Origin: Pseudomonas sp. RIT-562
GTDB lineage: Bacteria; Pseudomonadota; Gammaproteobacteria; Pseudomonadales; Pseudomonadaceae
Assembly: GCF_026241895.1 (NCBI RefSeq)
Contig: NZ_JAPJIV010000012.1
Location: 105,450 to 169,449, forward strand
Length of the DNA stretch: 64,000 nucleotides
Direction: 5' to 3'
Part shown: positions 16,402 to 25,185 of the stretch, piece by piece
Layout: each line of letters begins with the position of its first letter
Position numbering within the stretch: the first letter of the stretch is position 1
Made by a program: the position numbers and the translations under genes
The notes under the pieces: model-generated
What the model was told of the DNA's origin: nothing
Database searches by the model: none
Seen by the model: the letters and a program-made list of their open reading frames with translations, nothing else

Positions 16402-17991
16402 TCAGGCGGTGTCTTTCAACCACAGTTTTTCAAAGCGCCAGGTGCTGAACAGCGACTGTTCCGCCGCCGCGCCGCCTACGCGGTTGGCCACGCTGTCAAG
16501 CAAGTCGGCGTAGCCCCAGATCAGCATGCCGCCGCGTTCGTATTGGATCTGCTGGACCTGATGCACCAGTGCCTTGCGTTTTTCCAGGTCAGGCTGGGCC
16601 ATGGCCGCGAGAAACAGCTCGCTGAACTGCGTGTCCTGGAAGTGCGTTTTGTTGGCCACGGCAAATGGCGCGTCGGTGTGGATTGCACTGGCCAGGAACG
16701 GTGCGCCGATGCTGCCGCCGGTACTCAAGGTCCAGTCGTTGCGCAACGGTCCCTGGAACGTTGCCAAATCCACCTGTTTGACCTTGAGCGTGACGCCGAT
16801 GCGCTTGGCCTGTTCCGCCAGCACCAGCGCAGAAGTCAGCCCCGGGCCAGGTGTGGTCACCAGTTCCAGTTCGAGATTTACGTAGCCTGCGTCCTTGAGC
16901 AATTGCGCCGCGCGTTGCGGGTCGTGGGGGCGCGGCCCGAGGGTGTGGTTGAAGGTCGGATCGCTCGGCGCATACAGGTCGTTGGCCACCCGGCCCTGGC
17001 CATTGAGCGCCCGGCGCACCAGCTCGTCGCGGTCGGCGAGCAGGCGAAACGCTTCCCGAACCCTGGGGTCATTGAAGGGCGGCTTGTCCAGGTTCATGTC
17101 GAACGACAACCAGTTGCCGGTCACCGACTTCAGCAACTTGAGGCGTGGGTCGCCCTGGAGCACTTGCAGCTGTTCAGTGGGCATCACGTTGGCCATGTCG
17201 ATCTGCCCGGAACGCAGGGCTGCCAGGCGCGACACCTGATCCTTGAAGTCGATGATCTCCAGTTCATCGGCATAGGGTTTGCCGTCCTTGTAGTAGTTCT
17301 CGAACCGGGTGAACAGTGAGCGCTGGCCAGGGGTGAAGCTTTTCAGTTTGTACGGCCCGGCGCCGACCGGATTGCTGACCGGGTGGTAGTCCACCGGAAC
17401 GATTCCGCCGAAGTTGACCCAGGTTTCCGCCAACGGCATATAACTGCGGCCTTCGCGGAAATTCAGGCGCACGGTGCGCGAGTCGAGCCTGACCAGATTG
17501 TCGCGGTCCACCCAGTGCAGCAGCGCAGCATAGGGCGATGCCAGTTGCGGATCGGTCAGGCGTCGAATGGAGAAAATCAGGTCGTCGGCATCGATGGTCT
17601 TGCCATGGTGGAACTCAAGGTCGGGGCGCAGGCGCAAGGTCCAGCTGCTGGCGTCGGCATTCGGTTCGGCGAACTCGGCAAGGGCCAGGCGCGGCTGCAT
17701 CTGTTCGTCCCACTCCCACAACTTGCTGTACAGCGCAAAGCCACGCACGATGCCGCTGCCGATGGGTTTGTGAGCGTCGAGGTTGCCGCTCTGGTTGCCG
17801 TCGAGAATGCCCAGGCGCAGACGACCGCCGTAGCGGGGCTGATCATCGGCCACCGCGACTGCGGTCGCGGGCTTGTCGCCGCTCGGGCCGCAGCCTGCGA
17901 GCAGGCCACCGCCGAGCAGCAAACCACCGCCGAGCAGCGCGCTGTGGCCGAGGAAGTCCCGGCGACTGAACAATGAGTGATCGTCGCTCAT
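16402..17991 (-). CDS. Tat-exported solute-binding lipoprotein, SBP_bac_5 family
   Basis: This 529-residue protein is of the peptide/nickel binding-protein family (ABC importer family 5). The N-terminus has a twin-arginine motif (SRRDFLG, residues 9-15), a glycine/leucine-rich segment and a lipobox ending LLAGC at about residue 34, so it should be Tat-exported and lipid-anchored. Family features include 'FHHGKTIDADDLIFSIRRL' and 'NPVGAGPYKL'. No permease or ATPase genes are next to it, so it must borrow a transporter or act as a receptor. It is in the same operon as the TonB receptor, after the flavin monooxygenase with a 4-bp gap. Confidence 0.88.
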   Translation of the reverse strand: MSDDHSLFSRRDFLGHSALLGGGLLLGGGLLAGCGPSGDKPATAVAVADDQPRYGGRLRLGILDGNQSGNLDAHKPIGSGIVRGFALYSKLWEWDEQMQPRLALAEFAEPNADASSWTLRLRPDLEFHHGKTIDADDLIFSIRRLTDPQLASPYAALLHWVDRDNLVRLDSRTVRLNFREGRSYMPLAETWVNFGGIVPVDYHPVSNPVGAGPYKLKSFTPGQRSLFTRFENYYKDGKPYADELEIIDFKDQVSRLAALRSGQIDMANVMPTEQLQVLQGDPRLKLLKSVTGNWLSFDMNLDKPPFNDPRVREAFRLLADRDELVRRALNGQGRVANDLYAPSDPTFNHTLGPRPHDPQRAAQLLKDAGYVNLELELVTTPGPGLTSALVLAEQAKRIGVTLKVKQVDLATFQGPLRNDWTLSTGGSIGAPFLASAIHTDAPFAVANKTHFQDTQFSELFLAAMAQPDLEKRKALVHQVQQIQYERGGMLIWGYADLLDSVANRVGGAAAEQSLFSTWRFEKLWLKDTA

Positions 17992-17995
17992 GGCA

Positions 17996-19204
17996 TCAGG
18001 CTCCGGTCGGTCCGTTGGCGGCGCGCAGCTGCAGCGCCGGCGCCGGGCTACGGCTCAGCTCGACTCGCTCGCTGCGAAAGTGCGGCAGGATATGCTCGCC
18101 CAGGCGGTAGGCCTCTTCCAGATGGGGGTAGCCGGCGAGGAAGAACAGGTCGATGCCGATCGCGTTGTACTCGCGAATCCGTGCCACCACATTTTCATAG
18201 CTGCCCACCAGCGCGCAGCCCGGCGGAATGCCGATGTAGCCGAAGCCGGTCCACACGTTCGGGTGGATGAAAAAGTCATCGAAGCTTTGCCTGTGCTCCT
18301 TGTGCGCGAACTCGTTTTCGTAGCTCAGTTTGCGTGCGGTACGCAGCCCGGCATGGGCGGTCACGGCTTTGACTGCGCCGCGGGCGATGCCTTCATCAAA
18401 GAAGCGCTTGGCCTCGTTGCGGGCCAGTTCCTCGGTCTCGCGGGTGATGACGTCGATCGACAGGCCGAAGCGAATGTCGTGGCGCCCATACTTGAGCGCA
18501 CGCTCACGGATGTCGGCAATCAGCGCGGCAATTTCCTGCGGATGCTCGGCACGCATCAGGTAGAAGTCGGCGTGTTTGGCGGCGAACTCCCGTGCCGGGA
18601 TTGACGAACCGGCGGTGCAGATCAGCGGCAATTCGGCTTTCTTCAGCGGCCCGCGCAGGCCACCACCTTCGGCTTGGTAGAATTTGCCCTGGTAATGAAA
18701 GTTCTCGTTGTGCCAATAACCCTTGACCACGTCCATGAACTCGATGGCCCGTTCGTAACGCTCATCGTGATCGCTGAAGTCTCCCACTTGACGCTGAATA
18801 GCATCGGAGCCGCCGTTGATGATGTTCCACACCAGGCGATTGCCAGTGGCCCGCTGATAGGTGGCGGCCTGCTGCACAGCCACCCAGGGTGTGTAGTGGT
18901 AGGGCTGGAACGCGGTGACGAATTTCAGCGTGCGGGTTTCCCGGGCCAGCAGCGAGCAGACGGTCCACGGCTCTTCGCCGGAGGGCGCGTTGACCATCAA
19001 CGCTCCACCGAAACCGTTGATTTCTGCTGCCTTGGCGATCTGTCCGAGGTAGTCGATGTAGGTGAAGTGATCGCCGACGCTGAACCCCGAGACAGCCCCG
19101 GTGCTGGGGCCGCCGGCGTGCCAGTCGCCACGGTTGCGCGGGTCGCCGGGGAGGAATTGGGTTTCCCCATGCAGGGGCAGTCGGGTGAAAAATTCAATGC
19201 TCAT
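17996..19204 (-). CDS. LLM-class flavin-dependent monooxygenase, sulfonate/sulfone type
   Basis: The 402-residue product is a second luciferase-like monooxygenase: 'TAFQPYHYTPWVAVQQAATYQRATGNRLVWNIING' is the FMN-binding core seen in SsuD and related sulfone enzymes. It starts at the ATG at 19204 ('MSIEFFTRLPLHG'); six residues upstream in frame are unlikely to be used. It lies between an alpha/beta hydrolase and the Tat lipoprotein. It is 40 residues longer than the enzyme at 12609 and differs strongly from it, so they probably oxidise different substrates or act in sequence. Confidence 0.85.
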   Translation of the reverse strand: MSIEFFTRLPLHGETQFLPGDPRNRGDWHAGGPSTGAVSGFSVGDHFTYIDYLGQIAKAAEINGFGGALMVNAPSGEEPWTVCSLLARETRTLKFVTAFQPYHYTPWVAVQQAATYQRATGNRLVWNIINGGSDAIQRQVGDFSDHDERYERAIEFMDVVKGYWHNENFHYQGKFYQAEGGGLRGPLKKAELPLICTAGSSIPAREFAAKHADFYLMRAEHPQEIAALIADIRERALKYGRHDIRFGLSIDVITRETEELARNEAKRFFDEGIARGAVKAVTAHAGLRTARKLSYENEFAHKEHRQSFDDFFIHPNVWTGFGYIGIPPGCALVGSYENVVARIREYNAIGIDLFFLAGYPHLEEAYRLGEHILPHFRSERVELSRSPAPALQLRAANGPTGA

Positions 19205-19218
19205 GTCGAGGTTCCTTG

Positions 19219-20442
19219 TCACTGCACGCTGGGGTTGCAGATCGGGGTGATCGGCTGATCGTTGATGACCTTGCGGGCGAAAGGCACCGAGTCCTTGAGC
19301 GAAGCGTTGACGGTCTCGCTGTGGCCCAGGCCTTTGTAGAGATGGCCTTCGACCACCGAGCCGGTCTTGCAGGCATCCTGCATCAGCGCGACCTGGGTCG
19401 AGGCGGCGGGGGTCTTGTCCTCGGCGCCGGTGCCAATGAAAATCGGCTGGGCCAGTTTCAGGGTCGGGTAGGACACCTGCTGTTGCCAGCCGGCGAGCTG
19501 GTCACCCTGGTAATCCTTTTTCGCATTGGCCGGGGTCAGGCCGACGCCGACCACGTCGCTGACCAGCGCTGCCAGGCAACTGGTGCGCGCCTGTTCGAAC
19601 AACGGCAGGGCCTTGTCGGTGTAGAAGTCCTTGGGGTTGATGCTCGGGTCGTATTGTTGGGCTGCGAGCAGGGTGTAGAAGCCGTAGGCGAGGGATGCGT
19701 CGACTTTGTTAAGGTCTTGCTCACCGACATTTTTGGCCCCCACGGTGTAGATCACGCCGGTGCCGATGCTGCCTTTGACGCCGAGGTCCGGGGCGTAGGT
19801 CGGGGCATAGGCCGCCGAGGCGAAGGCACCGGCGCCGCCCTGGGACTGACCGACGATCAGGACTTTGTTGGCCAGCCCCGGCACTCCAGCGACTACTGCT
19901 TTTGCCGCATCGAGAATGCCGTAGGCGGCCATGCGGTTGTTCAACAGCGGGTGGCCGCCGGGGACGCCGAGGCCCTGATAGTCGGTGGCGACGATGGCGT
20001 AACCTTCATCCAGCCAGCGGCTGAGGTATTGCACGTCGCGATAGGAGCGCCCTTGCCAGGACGGCGCGCAGACGTCGGCCACACCCACCGTGCCATGGCC
20101 CCAGCTGGCGACCGGCCAACCGCCGGCGGGCGCCTGGCCTTTGGGCAGGAACAAGGTGCCGGACACCACGATCGGCGTCTTGTTATCGATGCCGTCGGTG
20201 GAACTGTAGAGAATCCGCTGCGCGCTGGCCGCGTTGGGCAGGCTCAGGGTTTTTTCCAGGGGCTCGCTGCGCAGCAGTTTGCCCGGCGTGGTCGGAATCT
20301 CCTGCTGCCAGGTGTAGAACGCCGAAACTCGGCCGTCACCTTGCAGCGGGTCGGGTTTGGGCGCGTGGGCGCTGGCGGCCAGGGCGCTCATGGACAGCGC
20401 CAAGACGCTCAGGCCGAAGACCAATTGTTGTGGCAGTTTCAT
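19219..20442 (-). CDS. Secreted alpha/beta hydrolase (lipase-like)
   Basis: The protein of about 407 residues has a Sec signal peptide (ending 'ALAASAHA') and a serine-hydrolase nucleophile elbow 'VGQSQGGAG'. The motifs 'ASWGHGTVG' (oxyanion region) and 'GHLYKGLGHSETV' (catalytic His) match the secretory-lipase/LIP-like family. The frame is open much further upstream, but that part overlaps the preceding gene; the ATG at 20442 with AGGGA before it starts the signal peptide. It may release the sulfur compound from an ester before uptake, which is inference from position only. Confidence 0.82.
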   Translation of the reverse strand: MKLPQQLVFGLSVLALSMSALAASAHAPKPDPLQGDGRVSAFYTWQQEIPTTPGKLLRSEPLEKTLSLPNAASAQRILYSSTDGIDNKTPIVVSGTLFLPKGQAPAGGWPVASWGHGTVGVADVCAPSWQGRSYRDVQYLSRWLDEGYAIVATDYQGLGVPGGHPLLNNRMAAYGILDAAKAVVAGVPGLANKVLIVGQSQGGAGAFASAAYAPTYAPDLGVKGSIGTGVIYTVGAKNVGEQDLNKVDASLAYGFYTLLAAQQYDPSINPKDFYTDKALPLFEQARTSCLAALVSDVVGVGLTPANAKKDYQGDQLAGWQQQVSYPTLKLAQPIFIGTGAEDKTPAASTQVALMQDACKTGSVVEGHLYKGLGHSETVNASLKDSVPFARKVINDQPITPICNPSVQ

Positions 20443-20456
20443 CTGGATTTCCCTAT

Positions 20457-21530
20457 TCATGGATTGTTGCTGACCTGGCCGCGCAGGGCTGGCCAGTAGT
20501 CGGTGAGTTGCAGATCGATCAGCGCCTGGTTGGTGAAACCGGTGGCCAGCGCAGGGGTGATGTCGTAGGTGTCGCGAATCAGGTGATTGGCCAGTGCGTA
20601 GGCGGTCAAGGCCTGGTAGTGGGCTTTGAGTTGCTGATCGCTTTTCGGCGCCCAGCGATCTTTCCAGGCGACTGGGTCGCTCTGGTCGTCGCGGCGCAGG
20701 ACGCTTTCTGCGGTGCCGGCGCGAGAGGAGAGCTGGTAGTAAGCGTCCTGGTTCTGCTCCTGGGAAATCCACCAGGCGGCCTTGACCCAGGCAGTTGCCA
20801 GCAACTGCGTGATGTCCGGGTGTTGGCTGACAAAACTGTCGGTGCCCCACAGGTCCGAGACCAGGCGCCAGTCGTTGGCGCCTTGCTTGGTCGACCAGAT
20901 GATTTTGCCGACGCCTTTGTCTTCCAGTGCGTAGGCTTCGCTGAGCAGCACCGCGGCATCGACTTTGCCGGCAGACACCGCAGCGGCGCCGACTTGCGGG
21001 TTGAGGTTGGCGATTTTGAAGTCGTCGAGTTTCAGGTCCTTACTGGCGAGAAAGTTGCTGAACGCAAACTCCCAGGGGCGTCCGCGATGCAAGGCCAGGC
21101 GTTTGCCCTTGAGGTCCTCGATGCTGTTGGCGCTGGAGCCAGCGGGGACCACCAGGTAGATATTGTTGCCGCTGCCGCCGGGCACGATCAGCTTGCCCGG
21201 CACGCCGCCGGCGCCGGCAATCACCGACGGCAAGTCGCCGCGCACCGCGAAGTCGATGCTGTTGTTGCTGAACCCTTCGTTGATCTGCGGCCCGGCGCCG
21301 GCGTGGGGCAGGGCGATCCAGTCGAGCTTGACGCCGCGTTCTGCCAGTTGCTGCTCAAGCCAGCCGTCTTCGATCACCCGCCCGGCAATGCCGCCAAATA
21401 CCGGTTTACCACCTTGGGTGTACGCGACGATGGCGATCTTCACCGAAGTCGGTGCCTGTTCGGCCAGCGCCGTGGCAGTGAGCAGTAACCCGGTCAAGGC
21501 GACCAGGCTGTTGCGCCAGAAACGTTTCAT
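20457..21530 (-). CDS. Sulfonate-type ABC transporter substrate-binding protein (SsuA/TauA-like)
   Basis: The 357-residue product has a Sec signal peptide (ending 'ATALAEQA') and the fold of SsuA/TauA-type binding proteins: 'EGFSNNSIDFAVRGDLPSVIAGA', 'GKRLALHRGRPWEFAFSNFLA'. Such proteins capture alkanesulfonates, sulfate esters or nitrate. The ATG at 21530 has a strong GGAG just before it. It heads the six-gene operon and would be followed by hydrolase, monooxygenase, second binding protein, TonB receptor and second monooxygenase. No cognate permease or ATPase is in the window. Confidence 0.85.
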   Translation of the reverse strand: MKRFWRNSLVALTGLLLTATALAEQAPTSVKIAIVAYTQGGKPVFGGIAGRVIEDGWLEQQLAERGVKLDWIALPHAGAGPQINEGFSNNSIDFAVRGDLPSVIAGAGGVPGKLIVPGGSGNNIYLVVPAGSSANSIEDLKGKRLALHRGRPWEFAFSNFLASKDLKLDDFKIANLNPQVGAAAVSAGKVDAAVLLSEAYALEDKGVGKIIWSTKQGANDWRLVSDLWGTDSFVSQHPDITQLLATAWVKAAWWISQEQNQDAYYQLSSRAGTAESVLRRDDQSDPVAWKDRWAPKSDQQLKAHYQALTAYALANHLIRDTYDITPALATGFTNQALIDLQLTDYWPALRGQVSNNP

Positions 21531-21567
21531 GGAGATCTCCTGTATGAACATTGCAAACCCGGCACTC

Positions 21568-21591
21568 GTAGGAGCCGGCCTGCCGGCGATG
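21568..21591. repeat. Single REP arm in the operon leader
   Basis: One REP-type arm (gtaggagccggcctgccggcgatg) lies about 38 bp upstream of the binding-protein ATG, without an inverted partner nearby. In the leader transcript it could form a short hairpin around ggccggc. Confidence 0.5.
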
Positions 21592-21718
21592 AGGCCATCA
21601 GCCGCACAGCGTCGTGTGGGAGTGACAGAGCAGATTGCATGCCAGCGACCGAAATCATCGCTGCAGGCCAAGTGGGGCGGGGGTTCTGGACAATTTGAGG
21701 GATGCGCTTGGGCAACAA

Positions 21719-21734
21719 AGCTGTTGATGTGCCA
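21719..21734 (-). promoter_or_regulatory. Candidate sigma-54 (-24/-12) promoter for the organosulfur operon
   Basis: On the minus strand the sequence TGGCAC-N7-GCT gives GG and GC separated by exactly 10 bp, the key feature of RpoN promoters; the -24 hexamer is perfect and the -12 element is weak (TT replaced). It faces the operon that starts at 21530, giving a leader of about 175 nt. The divergent gene is an RpoN-dependent activator. The rest of this 360-bp divergent region has no gene. Confidence 0.45.
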
Positions 21735-21890
21735 GCACCCCGATGCACACCCATTGCTGCTCCAGCAGCAAGCCGGCAGCAACACTCACCTATATGTCAA
21801 ACAGGAATATACAAATACTAATTAAGAATTTTTTAGTCTAAACAACTTCATGCACTATTGAGCACGCGCTTTTACTGCCAGGAATGCACC

Positions 21891-22970
21891 ATGTCGCTGA
21901 TCACTCATCCCAATGCTCGTGAATTGACCAAGTCGGTACGAGCCACCGTTCTGGTGTTCAAGGACCCGCGCTCCCAGGAGTTGCTCAGCCGAATCGAACG
22001 CCTGGCGCCCAGCGAAGCCAACACCCTGATCATCGGCGAGACCGGCACCGGCAAGGAATTGGTGGCGCGGCACATCCACCACCTCAGCCGCCGCGGTCGC
22101 GAACCATTCGTTGCCGTGAACTGCGGCGCATTCGCCGAAACCCTGGTGGAAAGCGAGCTGTTTGGCCACGAGAAGGGCGCGTTCACCGGCGCCACTTCAA
22201 GCAAGGCGGGCTGGTTCGAAGCGGCCAATGGCGGCACGCTGTTTCTCGATGAGATTGGTGATCTGCCGCTGAACATGCAGGTCAAGCTGCTACGCGTCCT
22301 GCAGGAGCGCGAGGTGGTGCGGCTGGGGTCGCGCACACCGATTCCGATCAACGTGCGGCTGGTCGCGGCCACCAACGTCAACCTGGCCGACGCGGTGGTC
22401 GCCGGGCATTTCCGCGAGGATCTGTTCTACCGCCTGCACGTCGCGACCATCCGCCTTCCACCCTTGCGGGAGCGGCCGGGCGACATCCTGCCCCTGGCGG
22501 AATTTTTCCTTGAAGAACATTGCCAGCGCTTGGGCTACAACCGCGCCTCGCTCAGCATCGAAGCCGAGCGCAAGCTGCTGGAACACAGCTGGCCGGGCAA
22601 CATTCGCGAGCTGGAAAACTCGATCCACCACGCCTTGCTGGTGTGCCGCAATCAGCGGGTCGCGCCGGCGGATCTGCACCTGGTGGACATGCGTTCATCG
22701 GGCATTCGCCAGGAACAGGCCGCTGCATCCCACCAGGCGCCCGTCGGCCCGGTCGATCTGGAAACTGCCCTGAACGCCCTGTTTGAACAGAACATTCCCG
22801 ACCTTTACGAACATATCGAGGAAACGATTTTTCGCGCGGCCTACCGCTATTGCCATGGCAACCAATTGCAAACCGGACGGCTGCTGAACATCAGCCGCAA
22901 CATCGTTCGGGCGCGCCTGGAAAAGATCGGCGAATTGAGCAAATCACTCACGGCAGCGCCTCCCATCTGA
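21891..22970 (+). CDS. SfnR-like sigma-54-dependent transcriptional activator
   Basis: The 359-residue protein consists of an AAA+ domain and a short Fis-type DNA-binding end, without an N-terminal sensor. Walker A (GETGTGKE, residues 49-56), the sigma-54 contact loop GAFTGA (96-101), the Walker B 'GTLFLDEIGDL' and 'WPGNIRELEN' are all intact. In P. putida, SfnR of this type controls sulfone/sulfonate use when sulfate is short. The ATG at 21891 with AGGA upstream is preferred to an earlier non-ATG. It is divergent from the operon it likely controls. Confidence 0.88.
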   Translation: MSLITHPNARELTKSVRATVLVFKDPRSQELLSRIERLAPSEANTLIIGETGTGKELVARHIHHLSRRGREPFVAVNCGAFAETLVESELFGHEKGAFTGATSSKAGWFEAANGGTLFLDEIGDLPLNMQVKLLRVLQEREVVRLGSRTPIPINVRLVAATNVNLADAVVAGHFREDLFYRLHVATIRLPPLRERPGDILPLAEFFLEEHCQRLGYNRASLSIEAERKLLEHSWPGNIRELENSIHHALLVCRNQRVAPADLHLVDMRSSGIRQEQAAASHQAPVGPVDLETALNALFEQNIPDLYEHIEETIFRAAYRYCHGNQLQTGRLLNISRNIVRARLEKIGELSKSLTAAPPI

Positions 22971-23175
22971 CATCGGTCAACCCGCACTTTTGCGCCTGCG
23001 CCCGCAGTTCGGCAAGCCCCTGCTGGTCCGGATCGTCGCCATAGGCCAAGCCGACGCCCGCGTGCAGGCAGGCGTAATACCAGGCATCGGCATCGGTCAT
23101 GTGTGAATCGGGCTGGACAAAGACCTGTCGAGCGTCGTTCAAGCGGTAAGTGATTTGAAAGTGCAGGGGGCGCAT
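22948..23175 (-). CDS. Small DUF6555-like protein
   Basis: A 75-residue protein ('MRPLHFQITYRLNDARQVFVQPDSHMTDADAWYYACLHAGVG...') overlaps the end of the sigma-54 activator gene by 23 bp on the opposite strand. Similar short proteins occur in many Pseudomonas; I recall them as DUF6555. It has a strand-rich opening and 'MTDADAWYYACLHAGVG' in the middle. Function unknown. Confidence 0.6.
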   Translation of the reverse strand: MRPLHFQITYRLNDARQVFVQPDSHMTDADAWYYACLHAGVGLAYGDDPDQQGLAELRAQAQKCGLTDVRWEALP

Positions 23176-23274
23176 CCGATTCTCCAGGCGAAGCCACTAC
23201 GACCCTAATGGCTCATCGCCAGTTCCCTTTCTTTTTGGTCTTGCAGGGATTTGCCGGGGAGGCAGTGGCATGCA

Positions 23275-23368
23275 CTGTAGGAGCAAAGCTTGCTCGCGAT
23301 GGCGGTGTGCCAGGCTGGAAATTCATCGGCTGGGCGGATGTCATCGCGAGCAAGCTTTGCTCCTACAG
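23275..23368. repeat. REP-type inverted repeat after tssA
   Basis: The 27-bp arms 23275-23301 (ctgtaggagcaaagcttgct...) and 23342-23368 are exact reverse complements. The pair lies 13 bp beyond the tssA stop, at the 3' end of the T6SS cluster, where it may close the transcript. Confidence 0.85.
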
Positions 23369-23381
23369 ATGATCGGGGCTG

Positions 23382-24476
23382 TCAGCCTTTCGATTCCTTG
23401 GTCCCCAACACATCACGAATGCTGTCCACCACGTTGCTGTCCTTGATCACATCGTTCAGCCAGCCCTCAAGCGGCATGTTGCCCCACTTGATGGCGCGTT
23501 CGATCAGGTACGGCACCGGGCTTTGCGGTTCGGTCTGCTTGAAGAACTGGGCGATGCCGGCCAGCTGGGTGAAGGCTTCGTCGCGGGTCAGGGGCGTGGT
23601 GCGCAGCGGGGTGGTCGACGGGTCTGGCTGGATCTGGGTCATGGCGGCACCTGCGGGTTGGTCGACAACACTTGGCGGGACGGGCGCAACGGGGGCGGGG
23701 TGCAGCTCGATGCCGCGGTCCTTGAGGAGTTTTTCCGCCAGTTGCCCGGCACGGGAGAGCACGTCCGTGAGCGCGGCGAAACTCGGCGCATCGGCGCCAA
23801 ACAAGCGGTCGGCGGTGTTCTGCAGCCGCTGGCAGGCGACCAGGCTGGCGGCGATTTCGCCGGCCTTGAGGCGCAGGTGCTCGGAGTCGGTCAGCACCAC
23901 CGAACGCTGGAATACCTCGGCGTTGATCTTGCCTTCATCGATGGCGGCACGCATCGCCTGGGGATTTTGCAGCGCGAGGTTTTCGATGTGTCGCGATTCG
24001 TCATAACGCAGCAGGCCGAACTGCTGGCCCTGGGTAATCGGCAATCCGCCAACCACGTCTGCCAGGGAGGCTTTCATCCAGGCCAGACGGGCGGCGCGTT
24101 CATCGAGACCGTCTTCGAGTGACGGAAACAGGCCAGCCCAGAACGTGTCGAGGATGCGCTCGGCCAGGGTCAGGCCAAAGGTGATGCCGACAAAATGGTG
24201 TTTGTGCGCCAGGCCTTCACTGAGCCAGGCGACGAGCATCAGGTCCTTGCTCTGGCGAGCCAGGCCCTGTGCGGCCAAAGCGATGGTCAGGTCCCAATCC
24301 GAAGATTTGAGGTCGGTCTGCCAATCACCCTGGGTGAGATAATCGGGGTCTGCTCGACGTGCTTCTTTCACCTGATCGAACAAGGTGGAAAAGCTCAGGT
24401 CTTCACCGCTGCCCTCATTGATGGGCGCTGTCAGTTCGGCCAGGGAAAGGTCGTTGAGAAATTCAGACATAGGCAA
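23382..24476 (-). CDS. tssA: Type VI secretion protein TssA
   Basis: The 364-residue protein has an ImpA_N domain (about residues 20-130: 'WQTDLKSSDWDLTIALAAQGLARQSKDLMLVAWLSEGLAHK') that binds the sheath cap and baseplate. The C-terminal part ('LTRDEAFTQLAGIAQFFKQTEPQSPVPYLIERAIKWGNMPLEGWLNDV') is the form seen in mid-length TssA proteins. It is separated from hcp by a strong terminator, so it probably depends on read-through or its own promoter. Confidence 0.9.
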   Translation of the reverse strand: MPMSEFLNDLSLAELTAPINEGSGEDLSFSTLFDQVKEARRADPDYLTQGDWQTDLKSSDWDLTIALAAQGLARQSKDLMLVAWLSEGLAHKHHFVGITFGLTLAERILDTFWAGLFPSLEDGLDERAARLAWMKASLADVVGGLPITQGQQFGLLRYDESRHIENLALQNPQAMRAAIDEGKINAEVFQRSVVLTDSEHLRLKAGEIAASLVACQRLQNTADRLFGADAPSFAALTDVLSRAGQLAEKLLKDRGIELHPAPVAPVPPSVVDQPAGAAMTQIQPDPSTTPLRTTPLTRDEAFTQLAGIAQFFKQTEPQSPVPYLIERAIKWGNMPLEGWLNDVIKDSNVVDSIRDVLGTKESKG

Positions 24477-24488
24477 CTCTGATCAGGA

Positions 24489-24524
24489 TAAAAGAACACC
24501 GCGCCCGGACGACAGGCGCGGTGC
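24489..24524 (-). terminator. Rho-independent terminator after hcp
   Basis: On the minus strand, gcaccgcgcc...gggcgcggtgttctttta is a GC-rich stem followed by a T-rich tract. It lies 40 bp after the hcp stop and before tssA. A second GC-rich hairpin (agcgggcc...ggcccgc) lies at 24530-24553. Confidence 0.75.
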
Positions 24525-24564
24525 TTAATGCGGGCCGCTCGCACGGCCCGCTAACACTTCAGAC

Positions 24565-25083
24565 TTAAGCGAACACCTTGTTCGCCGTACGATCCCAACC
24601 GCCGGTGACGTTGCCGCCGCCCTGGCCATCGGCACGGCTCTGCTGGGTGTAGGTGGTCTTGATGCGCGCGAAGTTGAAGCTGATCTCCTCGATCGGCAGG
24701 TCGCTGACTGCCTTGTCTTCGCCGCCCTGGCTGCCGCCGGCGACTGCCTTGACGGACGACACCACGACCTCTTCCAGGTTGATGGTCAGGTAGGTGACCT
24801 TGTCACCACCCGCGCGGTTGACGTTCAGCTGGATCTTGGCAATGTGAGTACCCTTGCAGCAGGCTTCGAACAGCTTGGCAGAAGCCTTGTCCACGGCCTT
24901 GCGGATGCTGAAGTCGCTCAACGCCACACGCTCCGACGAAGCACCGCCCGAAGAGCTTGCAGTCGCGGAGGTGGCCTGGGTGGCGCCGTACTCGTAGCCC
25001 AGCACTTCGATCCAATCCTTGTGCTTGTCGTCCAGTACTTCGCCTGGAATGCCTTCGATCTGGATGTATGCGTCAAATGCCAT
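24565..25083 (-). CDS. hcp: Hcp, T6SS inner-tube protein (TssD)
   Basis: The 172-residue protein begins 'MAFDAYIQIEGIPGEVLDDKHKDWIEVLGYEYG', the characteristic start of Hcp1-like tube proteins, and ends with the tube fold strands 'EISFNFARIKTTYTQQ'. It forms hexameric rings of the secreted tube. The first 14 codons of the longer frame are discarded because the AAGGAG-type ribosome binding site fits the ATG at 25083. Its isolation by hairpins on both sides suits the high expression hcp needs. Confidence 0.95.
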   Translation of the reverse strand: MAFDAYIQIEGIPGEVLDDKHKDWIEVLGYEYGATQATSATASSSGGASSERVALSDFSIRKAVDKASAKLFEACCKGTHIAKIQLNVNRAGGDKVTYLTINLEEVVVSSVKAVAGGSQGGEDKAVSDLPIEEISFNFARIKTTYTQQSRADGQGGGNVTGGWDRTANKVFA

Positions 25084-25185
25084 TTCTAATTTCTCCTTAC
25101 CTTCATTTAAAAGGTGCCGCTGCAAGCAGTCGACAGTCCTTCGTTTTAACCTCTTTGAAAACGTTCAAGAGAGGTGTCTTGGCGT

